A DNA stretch of 64,000 nucleotides from JAFGLZ01 sp964390905 (GTDB lineage: Bacteria; Planctomycetota; Phycisphaerae; UBA1845; JAFGLZ01): positions 35,942 through 99,941 of the forward strand of contig CAYMLO010000009.1 in NCBI GenBank assembly GCA_964390905.1. Direction: 5' to 3'. The translations under genes and the position numbers were made by a program. The notes beneath the pieces are model-generated. The model did no database searches and was not told where the DNA came from. It saw nothing but the letters and a program-made list of their open reading frames with translations. Positions within the stretch are counted from its first letter, which is position 1; every line of letters begins with the position of its first letter. Shown piece by piece: positions 8,793 to 17,082 of this stretch.

Positions 8793-9533
8793 CTACTTCG
8801 GCAGGAAGAGCGGGGACCTCTTGATGCGCAACTGATGCAGCCAATACCGTCCGACCACGCCGAGCGTGCTCAGGCCGTACGTCAGGCTGCGACGGAAGCT
8901 GATGCTGCTGGCCTCGTCCATGTACCGGACGGGCACGGGCACGTCCCCGATCTTGAAGCCGAAACTCACCGATTGCACCAAGAACTGCGTATCGAACACG
9001 AAATCGTTGCTGTTGCGATGATAGGGGAGGGTCTCGAGCACCTCGCGTCGATACCCGCGATAGCCGCTGTGCCACTCGCCGAGGTTCTGGCCGGTCAGGA
9101 TGTTCTCCGTGACGGTCAGCAAGCGATTGGAAATGTACTTGTAAACGGGCATGCCGCAGGCCAGTGCCTCGCGTCGCGTTCGGATGCGGCTGCCCAGCAG
9201 CACGTCGCAAATGCCCAATCGCAGCAGGCCCACGAAGTGTGGCACGAGCCGGCTGTCGTACTGATAGTCGGGATGGACCATGATGACCACGTCGGCGCCG
9301 CGGCGGAGGGCTTCGTCGTAGCATGTCTTCTGGTTCCCGCCGTAGCCCAGGTTCTGTTCGTGCTCGATGAGCGTGACCGGGAGGCGCTTGGCGATCTCGA
9401 CCGTGTCGTCGGTGCTGCAGTCGTCGACGACGATGACTTCGTCGACGACGCCGGGCGGGATGTCATCGAGGGTCCGTTCGAGCGTATTGGCGGCGTTGTA
9501 GGCCGGCATGACGACGATGACTTTGTCGGACAC
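8793..9533 (-). CDS. Family-2 glycosyltransferase (dolichyl/polyprenyl-phosphate mannosyltransferase type)
   Basis: 246 residues with a GT-A fold. The nucleotide-binding start VIVVMPAYNAANTLERTLDD, the DDCSTDDT loop, the HPDYQYDS segment in the place of the DxD motif, and NLGEWHSGYRGYRREVL are all typical of GT2 enzymes that load a sugar on polyprenyl phosphate (DPM1-like). No C-terminal membrane helices follow, so it is a single-domain soluble or peripheral enzyme. It starts 31 bp after the PMT-type glycosyltransferase gene on the same strand. This suggests a pair in which the GT2 makes the lipid-linked sugar donor and the PMT-like protein uses it; that link is an inference. Confidence 0.88.
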   Translation of the reverse strand: MSDKVIVVMPAYNAANTLERTLDDIPPGVVDEVIVVDDCSTDDTVEIAKRLPVTLIEHEQNLGYGGNQKTCYDEALRRGADVVIMVHPDYQYDSRLVPHFVGLLRLGICDVLLGSRIRTRREALACGMPVYKYISNRLLTVTENILTGQNLGEWHSGYRGYRREVLETLPYHRNSNDFVFDTQFLVQSVSFGFKIGDVPVPVRYMDEASSISFRRSLTYGLSTLGVVGRYWLHQLRIKRSPLFLPK

Positions 9534-9564
9534 GTCAGACGGCCTCCTGGGTGATTTGAGGCGC

Positions 9565-11481
9565 TCAGCGCGGCGGTCCTGGACGCTCGGATCTGTTGGG
9601 CCGCGTCTGCGTCGCCCGCGACGCCCATTGTCGGCGGCTGGCGATGACCTGATCGAACGCTTCCCGCACCTTGGGATCGGCCGAGGTCATCTGGTCTCGC
9701 AGTCCTTCGACTGCGGCCACGTGCCGGCGGACCGCATCGATTGCGGCGGAGCGATGGCCCATCGCCGCGGACGCACGGGCAAGATCATACAGCAGACAGG
9801 CGCGTTGTACAGCCTCTCCGGGCCGGTTCGTCCTGTCGCGGTCGAGCAGGCCCAGGGCGGTCTCGAACTGCTCGGCGGCTGTCTTGGGCTGCTTTTGTCG
9901 CAGCAACGCCAGACCCAAGTGGCGGCGCAGCAACACCGAATCGGGATGGGCGTCGACGTCGGCGGCATACGCCTTACACCCGCGTGCGGGGTGAGCTTCC
10001 GGGAACACCGTCGGGTCCAGCAGGCCCGGGACGATCAGCCATGGAGTGAAGGCCAGGCCAATCCAGAGCGCGGCGACGACCGTCGAACCTGCCAGAACGC
10101 CGTACTGGGTGCGACCTGAGAGCTTCCCTGCAATGGCATCGGCCGCCGACTTCCCCGCACGAGGCAGATTCGCCAGCCCGATCCCCGTCGTCAGACAGAC
10201 GGTGAGGTAGGGAACCAGCAGGTAGCGATGCCACGCCACCGGCAGCCAAGCGATGACGACAACGAGGCAGAGAACGAGCCAACAGCCGATCACGACGCGG
10301 TGGGTCCGGGCGCGGGTTTTGTCAAGGCCGCCCTCGCGGGCCCCGTCTTCCGCACGAGGCTTGGCAGCACACTGGCCCGCCAGCCAGACCGCGCCAACGA
10401 CGAAGCCCAACACGCCCAGCCAGATCCCGAGTTGTCCCAAGGGCCGCGCCAGGGGCAGCACCGGGCTGAACAGGGCGAAGTAGCCCGCAGCCGTGATCTT
10501 CTGATGGAGGCCGAACAGCCCGCCGCCGGGGTCGATCTTCTGTTTGACCATCCAATCGTCGTAGACGGCCAACGTCCCGGTCGCCCGGGCGACCGCGTGA
10601 TCGTGGAACCAGGGGTTGATGGCCACGAAGATCGCCCCGGCAAGGATCACGGCCAGGCAAGTCACCAACAGTGCCAGGCCTAGGCGCCGCCACGCGGGAC
10701 CCGACCGGAAACCGACCAGAACGGCCAACACGACGCCGACCGCATGGGTGGGGCCGGTCAAGGCGCCATTCAGCTTGCTGCCGGTCGCCAAGGCGATGAC
10801 CAGACCGGGGCCGATGACCATAGCCAACATGAGTAGGGCCACACGGCGAGCCAGACTGCTCGCGCTGTTCTCGTTCCAGTAGCGTCGGAGCGCAGCGACT
10901 GATCCAAGCGAGACCGGTACGATCAGAAGCAGGAAGAACATGAGGACGCTGTCTGTGAGGCCCCGTTGGGCGATCCGCTGGAAATAGGGGTTGGCCAGCA
11001 GAAGGACCGACGCGATGAGGCCGGCGGCCACGCCGCCCGCGCGGCGCCCGATCACGAACAACAGCATGCAGACCAGTGCCCCGAATACAGCGCTGGTGCC
11101 GCGCGTGACCCGGAGCATGCCGTCAGGCACGCGCTTGCGGAGCGCCTTCGGGCTTCGCCAGTGGCGTTCGAAGTCGTCCTGGAGCTGCTGATCGTGAACG
11201 TGATGGCCCGCTGCGGCCAGAACGGCACCGAAGATGTACTTCGCCACCGGCGGGTTCGTGCGGGCGTAGAAGTCCTCGGTCCAGGCGGGATGGTCCCACT
11301 GCCGTTTCTCGACGAAGAGGTGGTAGTAGAACGTCTCGCCCAGCTTGTGCGCCTCGTCGATGTGAAACGGCGGCGTGTCCCCGCCGCCCGTCCCCACGCG
11401 AATGCCGCCCGCGAGGTAGGTCAGCGAGCCGGCAAACACCAGGACGGCCAGGACAATCCCGATGTACGGTCGCAGCCGCAT
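9565..11481 (-). CDS. PMT-type membrane glycosyltransferase with C-terminal TPR region
   Basis: About 638 residues from the ATG at 11481 (an alternative ATG at 11559 adds 26 residues). The N-terminus is a membrane anchor (IGIVLAVLVFAGSL) followed by a periplasmic loop with PFHIDEAHK and ARTNPPVAKYIFGAVLAA. These resemble the first-loop acidic motif and the NPPL-like motif of GT-C protein mannosyltransferase/ArnT enzymes. About ten hydrophobic helices follow. After about residue 515 the chain becomes soluble and forms TPR-like helices (VLLRRHLGLALLRQKQPKTA, AAEQFETALGLLDRD). It probably transfers a lipid-linked sugar on the periplasmic side. The GT2 gene follows 31 bp downstream. The acceptor is unknown. 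Confidence 0.8.
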   Translation of the reverse strand: MRLRPYIGIVLAVLVFAGSLTYLAGGIRVGTGGGDTPPFHIDEAHKLGETFYYHLFVEKRQWDHPAWTEDFYARTNPPVAKYIFGAVLAAAGHHVHDQQLQDDFERHWRSPKALRKRVPDGMLRVTRGTSAVFGALVCMLLFVIGRRAGGVAAGLIASVLLLANPYFQRIAQRGLTDSVLMFFLLLIVPVSLGSVAALRRYWNENSASSLARRVALLMLAMVIGPGLVIALATGSKLNGALTGPTHAVGVVLAVLVGFRSGPAWRRLGLALLVTCLAVILAGAIFVAINPWFHDHAVARATGTLAVYDDWMVKQKIDPGGGLFGLHQKITAAGYFALFSPVLPLARPLGQLGIWLGVLGFVVGAVWLAGQCAAKPRAEDGAREGGLDKTRARTHRVVIGCWLVLCLVVVIAWLPVAWHRYLLVPYLTVCLTTGIGLANLPRAGKSAADAIAGKLSGRTQYGVLAGSTVVAALWIGLAFTPWLIVPGLLDPTVFPEAHPARGCKAYAADVDAHPDSVLLRRHLGLALLRQKQPKTAAEQFETALGLLDRDRTNRPGEAVQRACLLYDLARASAAMGHRSAAIDAVRRHVAAVEGLRDQMTSADPKVREAFDQVIASRRQWASRATQTRPNRSERPGPPR

Positions 11482-11606
11482 GAGCCAACTGAATACCGCA
11501 AACGATCCCAAGAATACAGACCCCAGACCTGTCGAAAAGGGAAGGCGAGTGCCGTACACTGCAGCGGGTCGAGGCGCGAACGAGTCCCTGATTGGAGCGA
11601 ATCCCG

Positions 11607-12746
11607 ATGAAGATCACCGACGTCAAGGCGTTTGGCATTCACAGCGGACGGGACATGTTCATCGTGAAGGTCGAGACGGACGAGGGCCATTACGGGATCG
11701 GCGAAGGGGGCATCAGCGGCCGGGAACTGGCCATGAAAGGGGCGATCGAGCACTTCCGTCCCGTGCTGGTCGGGCGCGATCCGTTCGAGATCGAGGACAT
11801 CTGGCAGACGCTGTTCCGCGGGGGGTTCTTTCCGGGAGGGACGATCCTGTCGGCAGCGATCTCGGCGGTGGACATCGCGTTGTGGGACATCAAGGGCAAG
11901 GCCTTGGGCGTTCCGGTCTATCAACTGCTGGGCGGCAAGTGCCGCGACCGCGTCGACGTGTACGTCGGGTTTGCCGAGTTGGGCGAGGACACGGACCGGG
12001 CCGTCGCGTCTGCGCTCGAGCAGGTCAAGGCGGGCTGGCGCTACATCCGTACCGCGCCCGGATGCGGCGGCAAGCCCAACCGGTTCGAGCCGGTCGAGGC
12101 GGTCGAAAACACGATCCGGGGCTGGCGTGCGGTTCGTCAGGCGGTGGGGCCGGACATCCGCCTGTGTCTGGACGTCCACACCCGGCTGAGCCCGATCCAC
12201 GCGATCCAACTGTGTCAGGGGATCCAGGACGCCCGTCCGTTCTTCGTCGAGGACCCGATCCGCAGCGAGGAGCCCGCTGCCCTCCGGACCGTTCGCCAGC
12301 ACACGTCGGTGCCGCTGGCCATCGGTGAACAGTACAGCAGCAAGTGGGCGTTCCGGCAGGTCATCGAGGAGCAGCTGTGCGACTACGCCCGGATCGACAT
12401 GTGCAACGTCGGCGGCCTGACCGAGGCGCGGAAGGTCGCCGGCTGGTGCGAGGTGCACTACATCGACATCATTCCCCACAACCCGCTGGGTCCCGTGAGC
12501 ACCGCCGCGTGCGTCCACCTGGATTTCGCGGTCAACAACTTCGCGGTGCAGGAGCTGGGCGGCGGGGCCAGTGCGCTGCCGGAGGTCTTCCCCCAGCAGC
12601 TGCGGCTGGTCGACCACGCGTTCCCGCTGCCGACCGCGCCGGGCCTGGGCGTGACGTTCGACGAAAAGGAGGCGTTACGCCGGCCGATGGAGATGTGGCA
12701 CGCCCCCCGGCTCAGCCGAGATGACGGTGCCCTAACGAACTGGTAG
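11607..12746 (+). CDS. Enolase-superfamily sugar-acid dehydratase (galactonate/mannonate dehydratase-like)
   Basis: 379 residues, mandelate racemase/muconate lactonizing enzyme fold. Metal ligands can be placed at D189 (LCLDVHTRLSP), E215 (FFVEDPI) and E241 (LAIGEQY). A histidine after the first ligand (H191) and H291 in PHNPLGPVSTAA are as in the galactonate/mannonate dehydratase group. Such enzymes remove water from aldonic acids to give 2-keto-3-deoxy sugars. The start is set by GGAG eight bases before ATG at 11607; an upstream ATG at 11592 is less likely. The gene is divergent from the PMT-like gene and stands alone. Substrate assignment inside this superfamily is unreliable without specificity residues, so I leave the symbol empty. 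Confidence 0.88.
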   Translation: MKITDVKAFGIHSGRDMFIVKVETDEGHYGIGEGGISGRELAMKGAIEHFRPVLVGRDPFEIEDIWQTLFRGGFFPGGTILSAAISAVDIALWDIKGKALGVPVYQLLGGKCRDRVDVYVGFAELGEDTDRAVASALEQVKAGWRYIRTAPGCGGKPNRFEPVEAVENTIRGWRAVRQAVGPDIRLCLDVHTRLSPIHAIQLCQGIQDARPFFVEDPIRSEEPAALRTVRQHTSVPLAIGEQYSSKWAFRQVIEEQLCDYARIDMCNVGGLTEARKVAGWCEVHYIDIIPHNPLGPVSTAACVHLDFAVNNFAVQELGGGASALPEVFPQQLRLVDHAFPLPTAPGLGVTFDEKEALRRPMEMWHAPRLSRDDGALTNW

Positions 12747-12769
12747 CCGAGGGTGCGCGGGCTGTCCGA

Positions 12770-12926
12770 GGGGTGCCCCATTCTTCGCTGTCCCTCGCGG
12801 AACGCGAGGGACAGCGAAGGGTGGGGGACGGAATGGCGCTGTAACGGCCCCTTCACGGTCCATTCCGTCCCCCACCCTCTTCGAGCGCCCGCGTCCCGCG
12901 GCTACTCGAAGAGGATGGGGCACCCC
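12770..12926. repeat. Clover-leaf palindromic element (three hairpins inside an outer inverted repeat)
   Basis: An 11-bp perfect outer inverted repeat (12770-12780 with 12916-12926) encloses three hairpins. The first has a 17-bp perfect stem and a 3-nt loop (12783-12799 / 12803-12819). The second has an 18-bp perfect stem (12819-12836 / 12860-12877). The third has a 9-bp stem (12877-12885 / 12905-12913). It lies between the dehydratase stop and the response-regulator promoter and has no coding potential. It resembles a REP/BIME or MITE-like element; as RNA it would fold extremely well. Confidence 0.85.
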
Positions 12927-12988
12927 CCGCCCAGATTGTCACGCACGTGGTAGCCGATCCTCGCCGAGGGCCCGATCACGCCAACGGG

Positions 12989-13017
12989 TTGGCCTGTGCT
13001 CGAACGGCGTGTATGAT
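12989..13017 (+). promoter_or_regulatory. Predicted promoter of the response-regulator gene
   Basis: TTGGCC (12989-12994), 17 bp, TATGAT (13012-13017), with the response-regulator start codon about 63 nt beyond the expected transcription start. It lies just downstream of the clover-leaf repeat. Confidence 0.5.
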
Positions 13018-13086
13018 CGATGCACGCAGGGCAAACAGAATCCCGATGGGGGCGCGCCGTCGCAACCGTCGCGAGGAATCAAGGCC

Positions 13087-13575
13087 ATGACCAGTGACAA
13101 CGCCGCATCGCTGCCGCCAAGCAAGATCCTGATCGCCGACGACAACCTGCAGAACCTCGAGCTGCTGGAGGCTTACATGGCCGATCTGCCCGGCGTCGAG
13201 ACCCTCCGAGCCACCGACGGCGAACAGGCGCTCGACGTGATCCAACGGGAGCACCCCGATCTCGTGCTGCTGGACGTGATGATGCCCAAGCTGTCGGGGT
13301 TCGAGGTGTGTAAGAAGATGAAGGCCGACCCGGCCACCAAGGACATCCCCGTGGTGATGGTCACGGCGCTGGGCGAACCGATGGACATCGAACGCGGGCT
13401 CGAGAGCGGCACGGACGATTACCTGTCCAAGCCCATCGACCGCGCGGACCTAATCGATCGCGTCAAAACCCTCTTGAACGTCAAGCACCTGAAGGGCCAC
13501 CTCGACCGGAGCCTGGCCTACATGGATGAGCTGGAGGGCGAATTGGACGCCGACGACGCGTCGCGGGAGGAGTGA
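13087..13575 (+). CDS. Single-domain response regulator (REC) with short acidic tail
   Basis: 162 residues. A receiver domain covers about residues 12-135: acidic pocket D18-D19 (KILIADDN), phospho-acceptor D63 (LVLLDVMMPK), T93 (VVMVTALG) and K115 (DDYLSKPI). The remaining 30 residues (HLKGHLDRSLAYMDELEGEL) look helical and acidic rather than DNA-binding, so the protein probably acts by protein-protein contact, as in CheY/PleD-type regulators. The ATG at 13087 follows GAGGA. It ends four bases before the GTG start of the M16 peptidase, so the two are likely translated from one mRNA. No histidine kinase is nearby. Confidence 0.88.
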   Translation: MTSDNAASLPPSKILIADDNLQNLELLEAYMADLPGVETLRATDGEQALDVIQREHPDLVLLDVMMPKLSGFEVCKKMKADPATKDIPVVMVTALGEPMDIERGLESGTDDYLSKPIDRADLIDRVKTLLNVKHLKGHLDRSLAYMDELEGELDADDASREE

Positions 13576-13578
13576 ATC

Positions 13579-16296
13579 GTGTTTTCCCATCCGTTCGGGT
13601 TTCGGTCATTGATGTGCATCCTTGCGGCGGCGGGGCTGTCCGGTCCGGTGGCCGCCGAGCCCGCTGCGACCGCATCCGGGGCGGCCGCCAAGATGCTGGA
13701 CGTCCGCAAGCGCCTGGTCGATCGGCCCGGCGAGGTCGTCGCGGTGCTGGACAACGGGCTGACGGTCATCGCCAAGGAGCATCGCACCGCACCGGTCGTG
13801 TCGGTACGGATGTACGTCAAGACCGGCAGCATCTATGAGGGTGAGTACTTGGGCGCGGGCCTGAGCCACCTGTTCGAGCATCTCCTGCACGGCGGCACCA
13901 CCAAGACCCGCGCCGAGGAGCAGGGCAAGGAGATCCTGCGAGCGCTGGGCGGCAACAGCAACGCCAGCACCGGCCTGTCCTACACGTCCTACTACATCAA
14001 CACCGACCGCGAGAACCTCGGCAAGGCCGTCAATCTGCTGGCCGATTGGATCACCAACCCGACGTTCCCCGATGCCGAGTTCAAGCGGGAATGGGGCGTG
14101 GTGCAACGCGAGCTGGAACGGGACGTCGGCAATCCGCAGCGGCAGTTGTGGTATCTGACGATGGAGACAATGTTCGACCAGCACCCGGCCCGGTTCCCCG
14201 TGATCGGCCATCAGCCCATCGTGCAGAAACTGACGAAGTCCGAGATCGTCGAATACTGGCGGGAGCGGTATGTGCCCGACAACGTCGTCGTGGCGTTGGC
14301 GGGCGACGTCGACGTCGAGGAGATGCTGCGAGTGGCCCGGCGGGAGTTCGCGCACTTTTCGCGACGATCGGTGCCCGACGTGTTGCTGCCTGAGCAGCCG
14401 GCACTCGTCACGCCCCGAACGGTCATCAAGCGGATGAAGATGAGCCGGGGCACGGCGCTGATGCAGATGTGTTGGCCCAGCATCCGCCTGACGCATCCCG
14501 ACCTGTACGCCCTGGACGTGTTGAGCTACGTCCTGACCGAGGGCCGCAGCTCGCGGATGGTCCAATCGATCGTTCGCGAGAAGCAACTCGCCTACGCCGT
14601 GCAGAGCTTCAGCTGGACGCCGGACTGGGGCAAGGGGGTCTTTGCGATCATGGTGGTGTCAGCCCCCCAGAAGCGGCTGGCCTGTCGCAAGGCGATCCTC
14701 GAGGAGGTGCGAAAGGTCCGCGACGAGCTGATCACACCGGCTGAGCTGTCCAAGGCCAAGCGGCAAAAGGCGGCCGAGCACGTCTTCGGTCAGCAGACGG
14801 CCGAGGCAGTGGCCGGCACGATGGCGTCGGACTTCATGAGCACGGGCGATCCCCACTTCAGCGACGCGTACGTCGCCAACATCCAGAAGGTCACCGTCGA
14901 GCAGGTGCGGGAGATGGCCCGCAAGTACCTCGACCCCGAGATCTTCGCCACCATCGCGGTCCTGCCCGAGGCCGCCAAGGACCAGGCCGCCGCCGGCAAG
15001 GCCGAGGGACCCGGGCCGATCAAGAAGGTCACGCTCGACAACGGCCTGCGCCTGCTGCTGCGACGCGACCCGTCCGTGCCGATCGTGACGATGCAGGCCT
15101 TCTTCGCCAGCGGGCTGCTCTCCGAGACGCAAGACAACAACGGGATCAGCAACATGGTGGCGCAACTGGCGACGCGGGGAACGAAAACGCGGACGGCCGA
15201 GCAGATCGCGGCCTTCTTCGATTCGCGCGGCGGGTCGATCAGCGGCCAGAGCGGCAACAACACGATCTACTTCGCGGCTGAGGTGCTCAAGGGTGATTTC
15301 GCCGAGGCCCTGACGTGGTTCGCCGACGTCGTGATGCACCCGGCGTTCCCGCAGAAGGAGCTGGACCGCCTCCGGCCGCGGGTCCTCAACGCCATCGAGC
15401 GGATCGACGACCAGTGGCGGAGCGAGATGCGGCGGTATTTCCACAAGCGATTCTTCGCCAAGAGCCCGTACCGGTTCATGCCGATCGGCCAGGCCGAGTC
15501 GGTCAAGGCGCTGACGACCGATTCGCTCAAGGCCCATCACACCAAGTGGTTCACCGGCGGGAACGGCGTGGTGGCCGTCTTCGGGGACGTCGACCCGGCT
15601 GAGGCCCAGAAGCAGGTCCGCGCCGCGTTCGGCCAGCTCCCCGCGGGCGAGGGGGCCGGGCTGGATCCTGCGACGGATTCTCAGATCGCGGCCGACACCT
15701 TGTACATCAAGAAGTCCAAGCAGCCCGCCGTCGCGGGGATCATGTTGGGCTATCGCGGAATCCGGTATGCCGACGCGGCGAACCGCTATGCGATGGACGT
15801 GCTCGACTGCATCATGTCCGGCCCGTCCTTGCCCAGCGGCTGGCTGCACCGGGAGCTGCGCGAGGGCACGCGCGACCTGGTGTACGAGGTCCACGCGATC
15901 AACTTCGTGGGGTTGGCGCCGGGCTACTACGGCATCTACGCGGGGTGTCAGCCCGAGCGCGTGGGCGACGTCTACCGGATCATCCGAGCGCAGTGCGACA
16001 AGGCCGTCGCCGGGAAGATCACCGCCGAAGAGCTGGACCGGGCCAAGGGCATGATGATCACCACCGAGCGGCTGCACAACCGGACCATCGGGCAGATGGC
16101 CACGCGTGCGGCGCTCGACGAACTGTACGGGTTGGGCTATGACGCATACGAGCAGTACGCCGATCGCGTCAACGCGGTGACGCTCGAGGAGGTCAAGCGG
16201 GTGGCCCGGCAGTTCCTCACCCGGATGATCATCACGGTGGCGACGCCGAAGCCCGAGGACGTGAAGATCGGCATCAAGCCAACCGCGGTCGATTGA
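13579..16296 (+). CDS. Secreted M16-family zinc metalloprotease (two-domain, pitrilysin type)
   Basis: 905 residues from a GTG preceded by GGAGG. The N-terminus is a signal peptide (SLMCILAAAGLSGPVAA, cleavage near residue 26). The inverted zinc motif HxxEH is present as HLFEH (H97, E100, H101), with the third ligand probably in VVQRELERD (about E178). A second M16 repeat begins near IKKVTLDNGLRLLLRRDPSV (about residue 483) and lacks HxxEH, as expected for the inactive half. Substrates are probably periplasmic peptides. The gene follows the response regulator by 3 bp and ends just before a palindromic repeat. Confidence 0.92.
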   Translation: MFSHPFGFRSLMCILAAAGLSGPVAAEPAATASGAAAKMLDVRKRLVDRPGEVVAVLDNGLTVIAKEHRTAPVVSVRMYVKTGSIYEGEYLGAGLSHLFEHLLHGGTTKTRAEEQGKEILRALGGNSNASTGLSYTSYYINTDRENLGKAVNLLADWITNPTFPDAEFKREWGVVQRELERDVGNPQRQLWYLTMETMFDQHPARFPVIGHQPIVQKLTKSEIVEYWRERYVPDNVVVALAGDVDVEEMLRVARREFAHFSRRSVPDVLLPEQPALVTPRTVIKRMKMSRGTALMQMCWPSIRLTHPDLYALDVLSYVLTEGRSSRMVQSIVREKQLAYAVQSFSWTPDWGKGVFAIMVVSAPQKRLACRKAILEEVRKVRDELITPAELSKAKRQKAAEHVFGQQTAEAVAGTMASDFMSTGDPHFSDAYVANIQKVTVEQVREMARKYLDPEIFATIAVLPEAAKDQAAAGKAEGPGPIKKVTLDNGLRLLLRRDPSVPIVTMQAFFASGLLSETQDNNGISNMVAQLATRGTKTRTAEQIAAFFDSRGGSISGQSGNNTIYFAAEVLKGDFAEALTWFADVVMHPAFPQKELDRLRPRVLNAIERIDDQWRSEMRRYFHKRFFAKSPYRFMPIGQAESVKALTTDSLKAHHTKWFTGGNGVVAVFGDVDPAEAQKQVRAAFGQLPAGEGAGLDPATDSQIAADTLYIKKSKQPAVAGIMLGYRGIRYADAANRYAMDVLDCIMSGPSLPSGWLHRELREGTRDLVYEVHAINFVGLAPGYYGIYAGCQPERVGDVYRIIRAQCDKAVAGKITAEELDRAKGMMITTERLHNRTIGQMATRAALDELYGLGYDAYEQYADRVNAVTLEEVKRVARQFLTRMIITVATPKPEDVKIGIKPTAVD

Positions 16297-16311
16297 ACGC
16301 CAATGCGCGAA

Positions 16312-16400
16312 GAGAAAGGGGTCTGGCTGCTTTCGCCGCGACAGTGGCCCGATGCTTCGGAAAGCTGTGACCCAGGCGAAAGATGCCTGACCCCTTTCTC
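16312..16400. repeat. REP-like palindrome between the M16 gene and the cyclodeaminase-type gene
   Basis: Two 26-nt arms, 16312-16337 and 16375-16400, match as inverted repeats at 23 of 26 positions. The core is GAGAAAGGGGTC...CTTTCGCC. A smaller hairpin (GCTT-CGG-AAGC) sits in the loop. The right arm ends 19 bp before the next start codon. AAAGGGGTCAGG-type sequences are known from REP elements associated with IS200-like RAYT transposases; no such transposase is in the window. Confidence 0.72.
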
Positions 16401-16419
16401 CGCCGGAGAGGAGATCGAG

Positions 16420-17049
16420 ATGGGCGATGAGGCAATCAACTACTTCGATGAACCCCTGACCCGATTCGTGGACGACGCGGCCGCAGCCAAGCCGACCCCG
16501 GGCGGCGGGAGCGTTTCGTCGCTGGTGGCGGTGCTGGGGACGACGATGGCCCAGATGTCGGCCGGGTTCACGCTGAAGGGCAAGAAGTACGCGGAGTTCC
16601 ACGAGGCCGTCCGACCGATCGCCGAGAAGTTCTCCCGGGCCCAGGAGATGTTCCGGCGGCTGGTCGCCGAGGACATCGCCGCCTATGGGCTCTACAGCGA
16701 GGCGAGCAAGCTGCCCAAGGACGATCCGACCAAGGCCGAGCGGAGCAACCTGGCACTGAAGACCGCCATCGCCGTGCCGGAGGAGATCGTTTCGATGGCC
16801 GTGGTTGTCCTCGAGGAGATCGAGCGGCTCCTGCCGGTCTGCAATCCGTGGTTGCTGAGCGACGTGGGCGTGGCGGCCGTGTTGTGTGAAGCGGCTGCGC
16901 GGGGAGCGGCCTTCAACGTCCGCGTCAACCTGGGCCAGCTCGAGGACGCCGACATGGCCCGGGAGCTTCGCGAGCAGCTCGACGCCCGGCTCAAGCATGC
17001 GGCCGAGATCCTGCAGCGAGTCGACGCCGCCCTGGCTGAGCGGTTCTGA
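16420..17049 (+). CDS. Cyclodeaminase/methenyltetrahydrofolate cyclohydrolase family protein
   Basis: 209 residues, the size of stand-alone proteins with the cyclodeaminase domain of formiminotransferase-cyclodeaminase. The signature is near the N-terminus: FVDDAAAAKPTPGGGSVSS, then a long helical protein. Known members convert 5-formimino-THF to methenyl-THF, or methenyl-THF to formyl-THF (FchA), in one-carbon metabolism. The ATG at 16420 is chosen because GGAG lies 6-8 bases upstream. The longer frame from 16303 would translate the palindromic repeat. asnS follows after 33 bp. The exact reaction cannot be read from the sequence. Confidence 0.88.
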   Translation: MGDEAINYFDEPLTRFVDDAAAAKPTPGGGSVSSLVAVLGTTMAQMSAGFTLKGKKYAEFHEAVRPIAEKFSRAQEMFRRLVAEDIAAYGLYSEASKLPKDDPTKAERSNLALKTAIAVPEEIVSMAVVVLEEIERLLPVCNPWLLSDVGVAAVLCEAAARGAAFNVRVNLGQLEDADMARELREQLDARLKHAAEILQRVDAALAERF

Positions 17050-17082
17050 CAATCGGCCACCCCTTCACCCACAAGGGTGACC

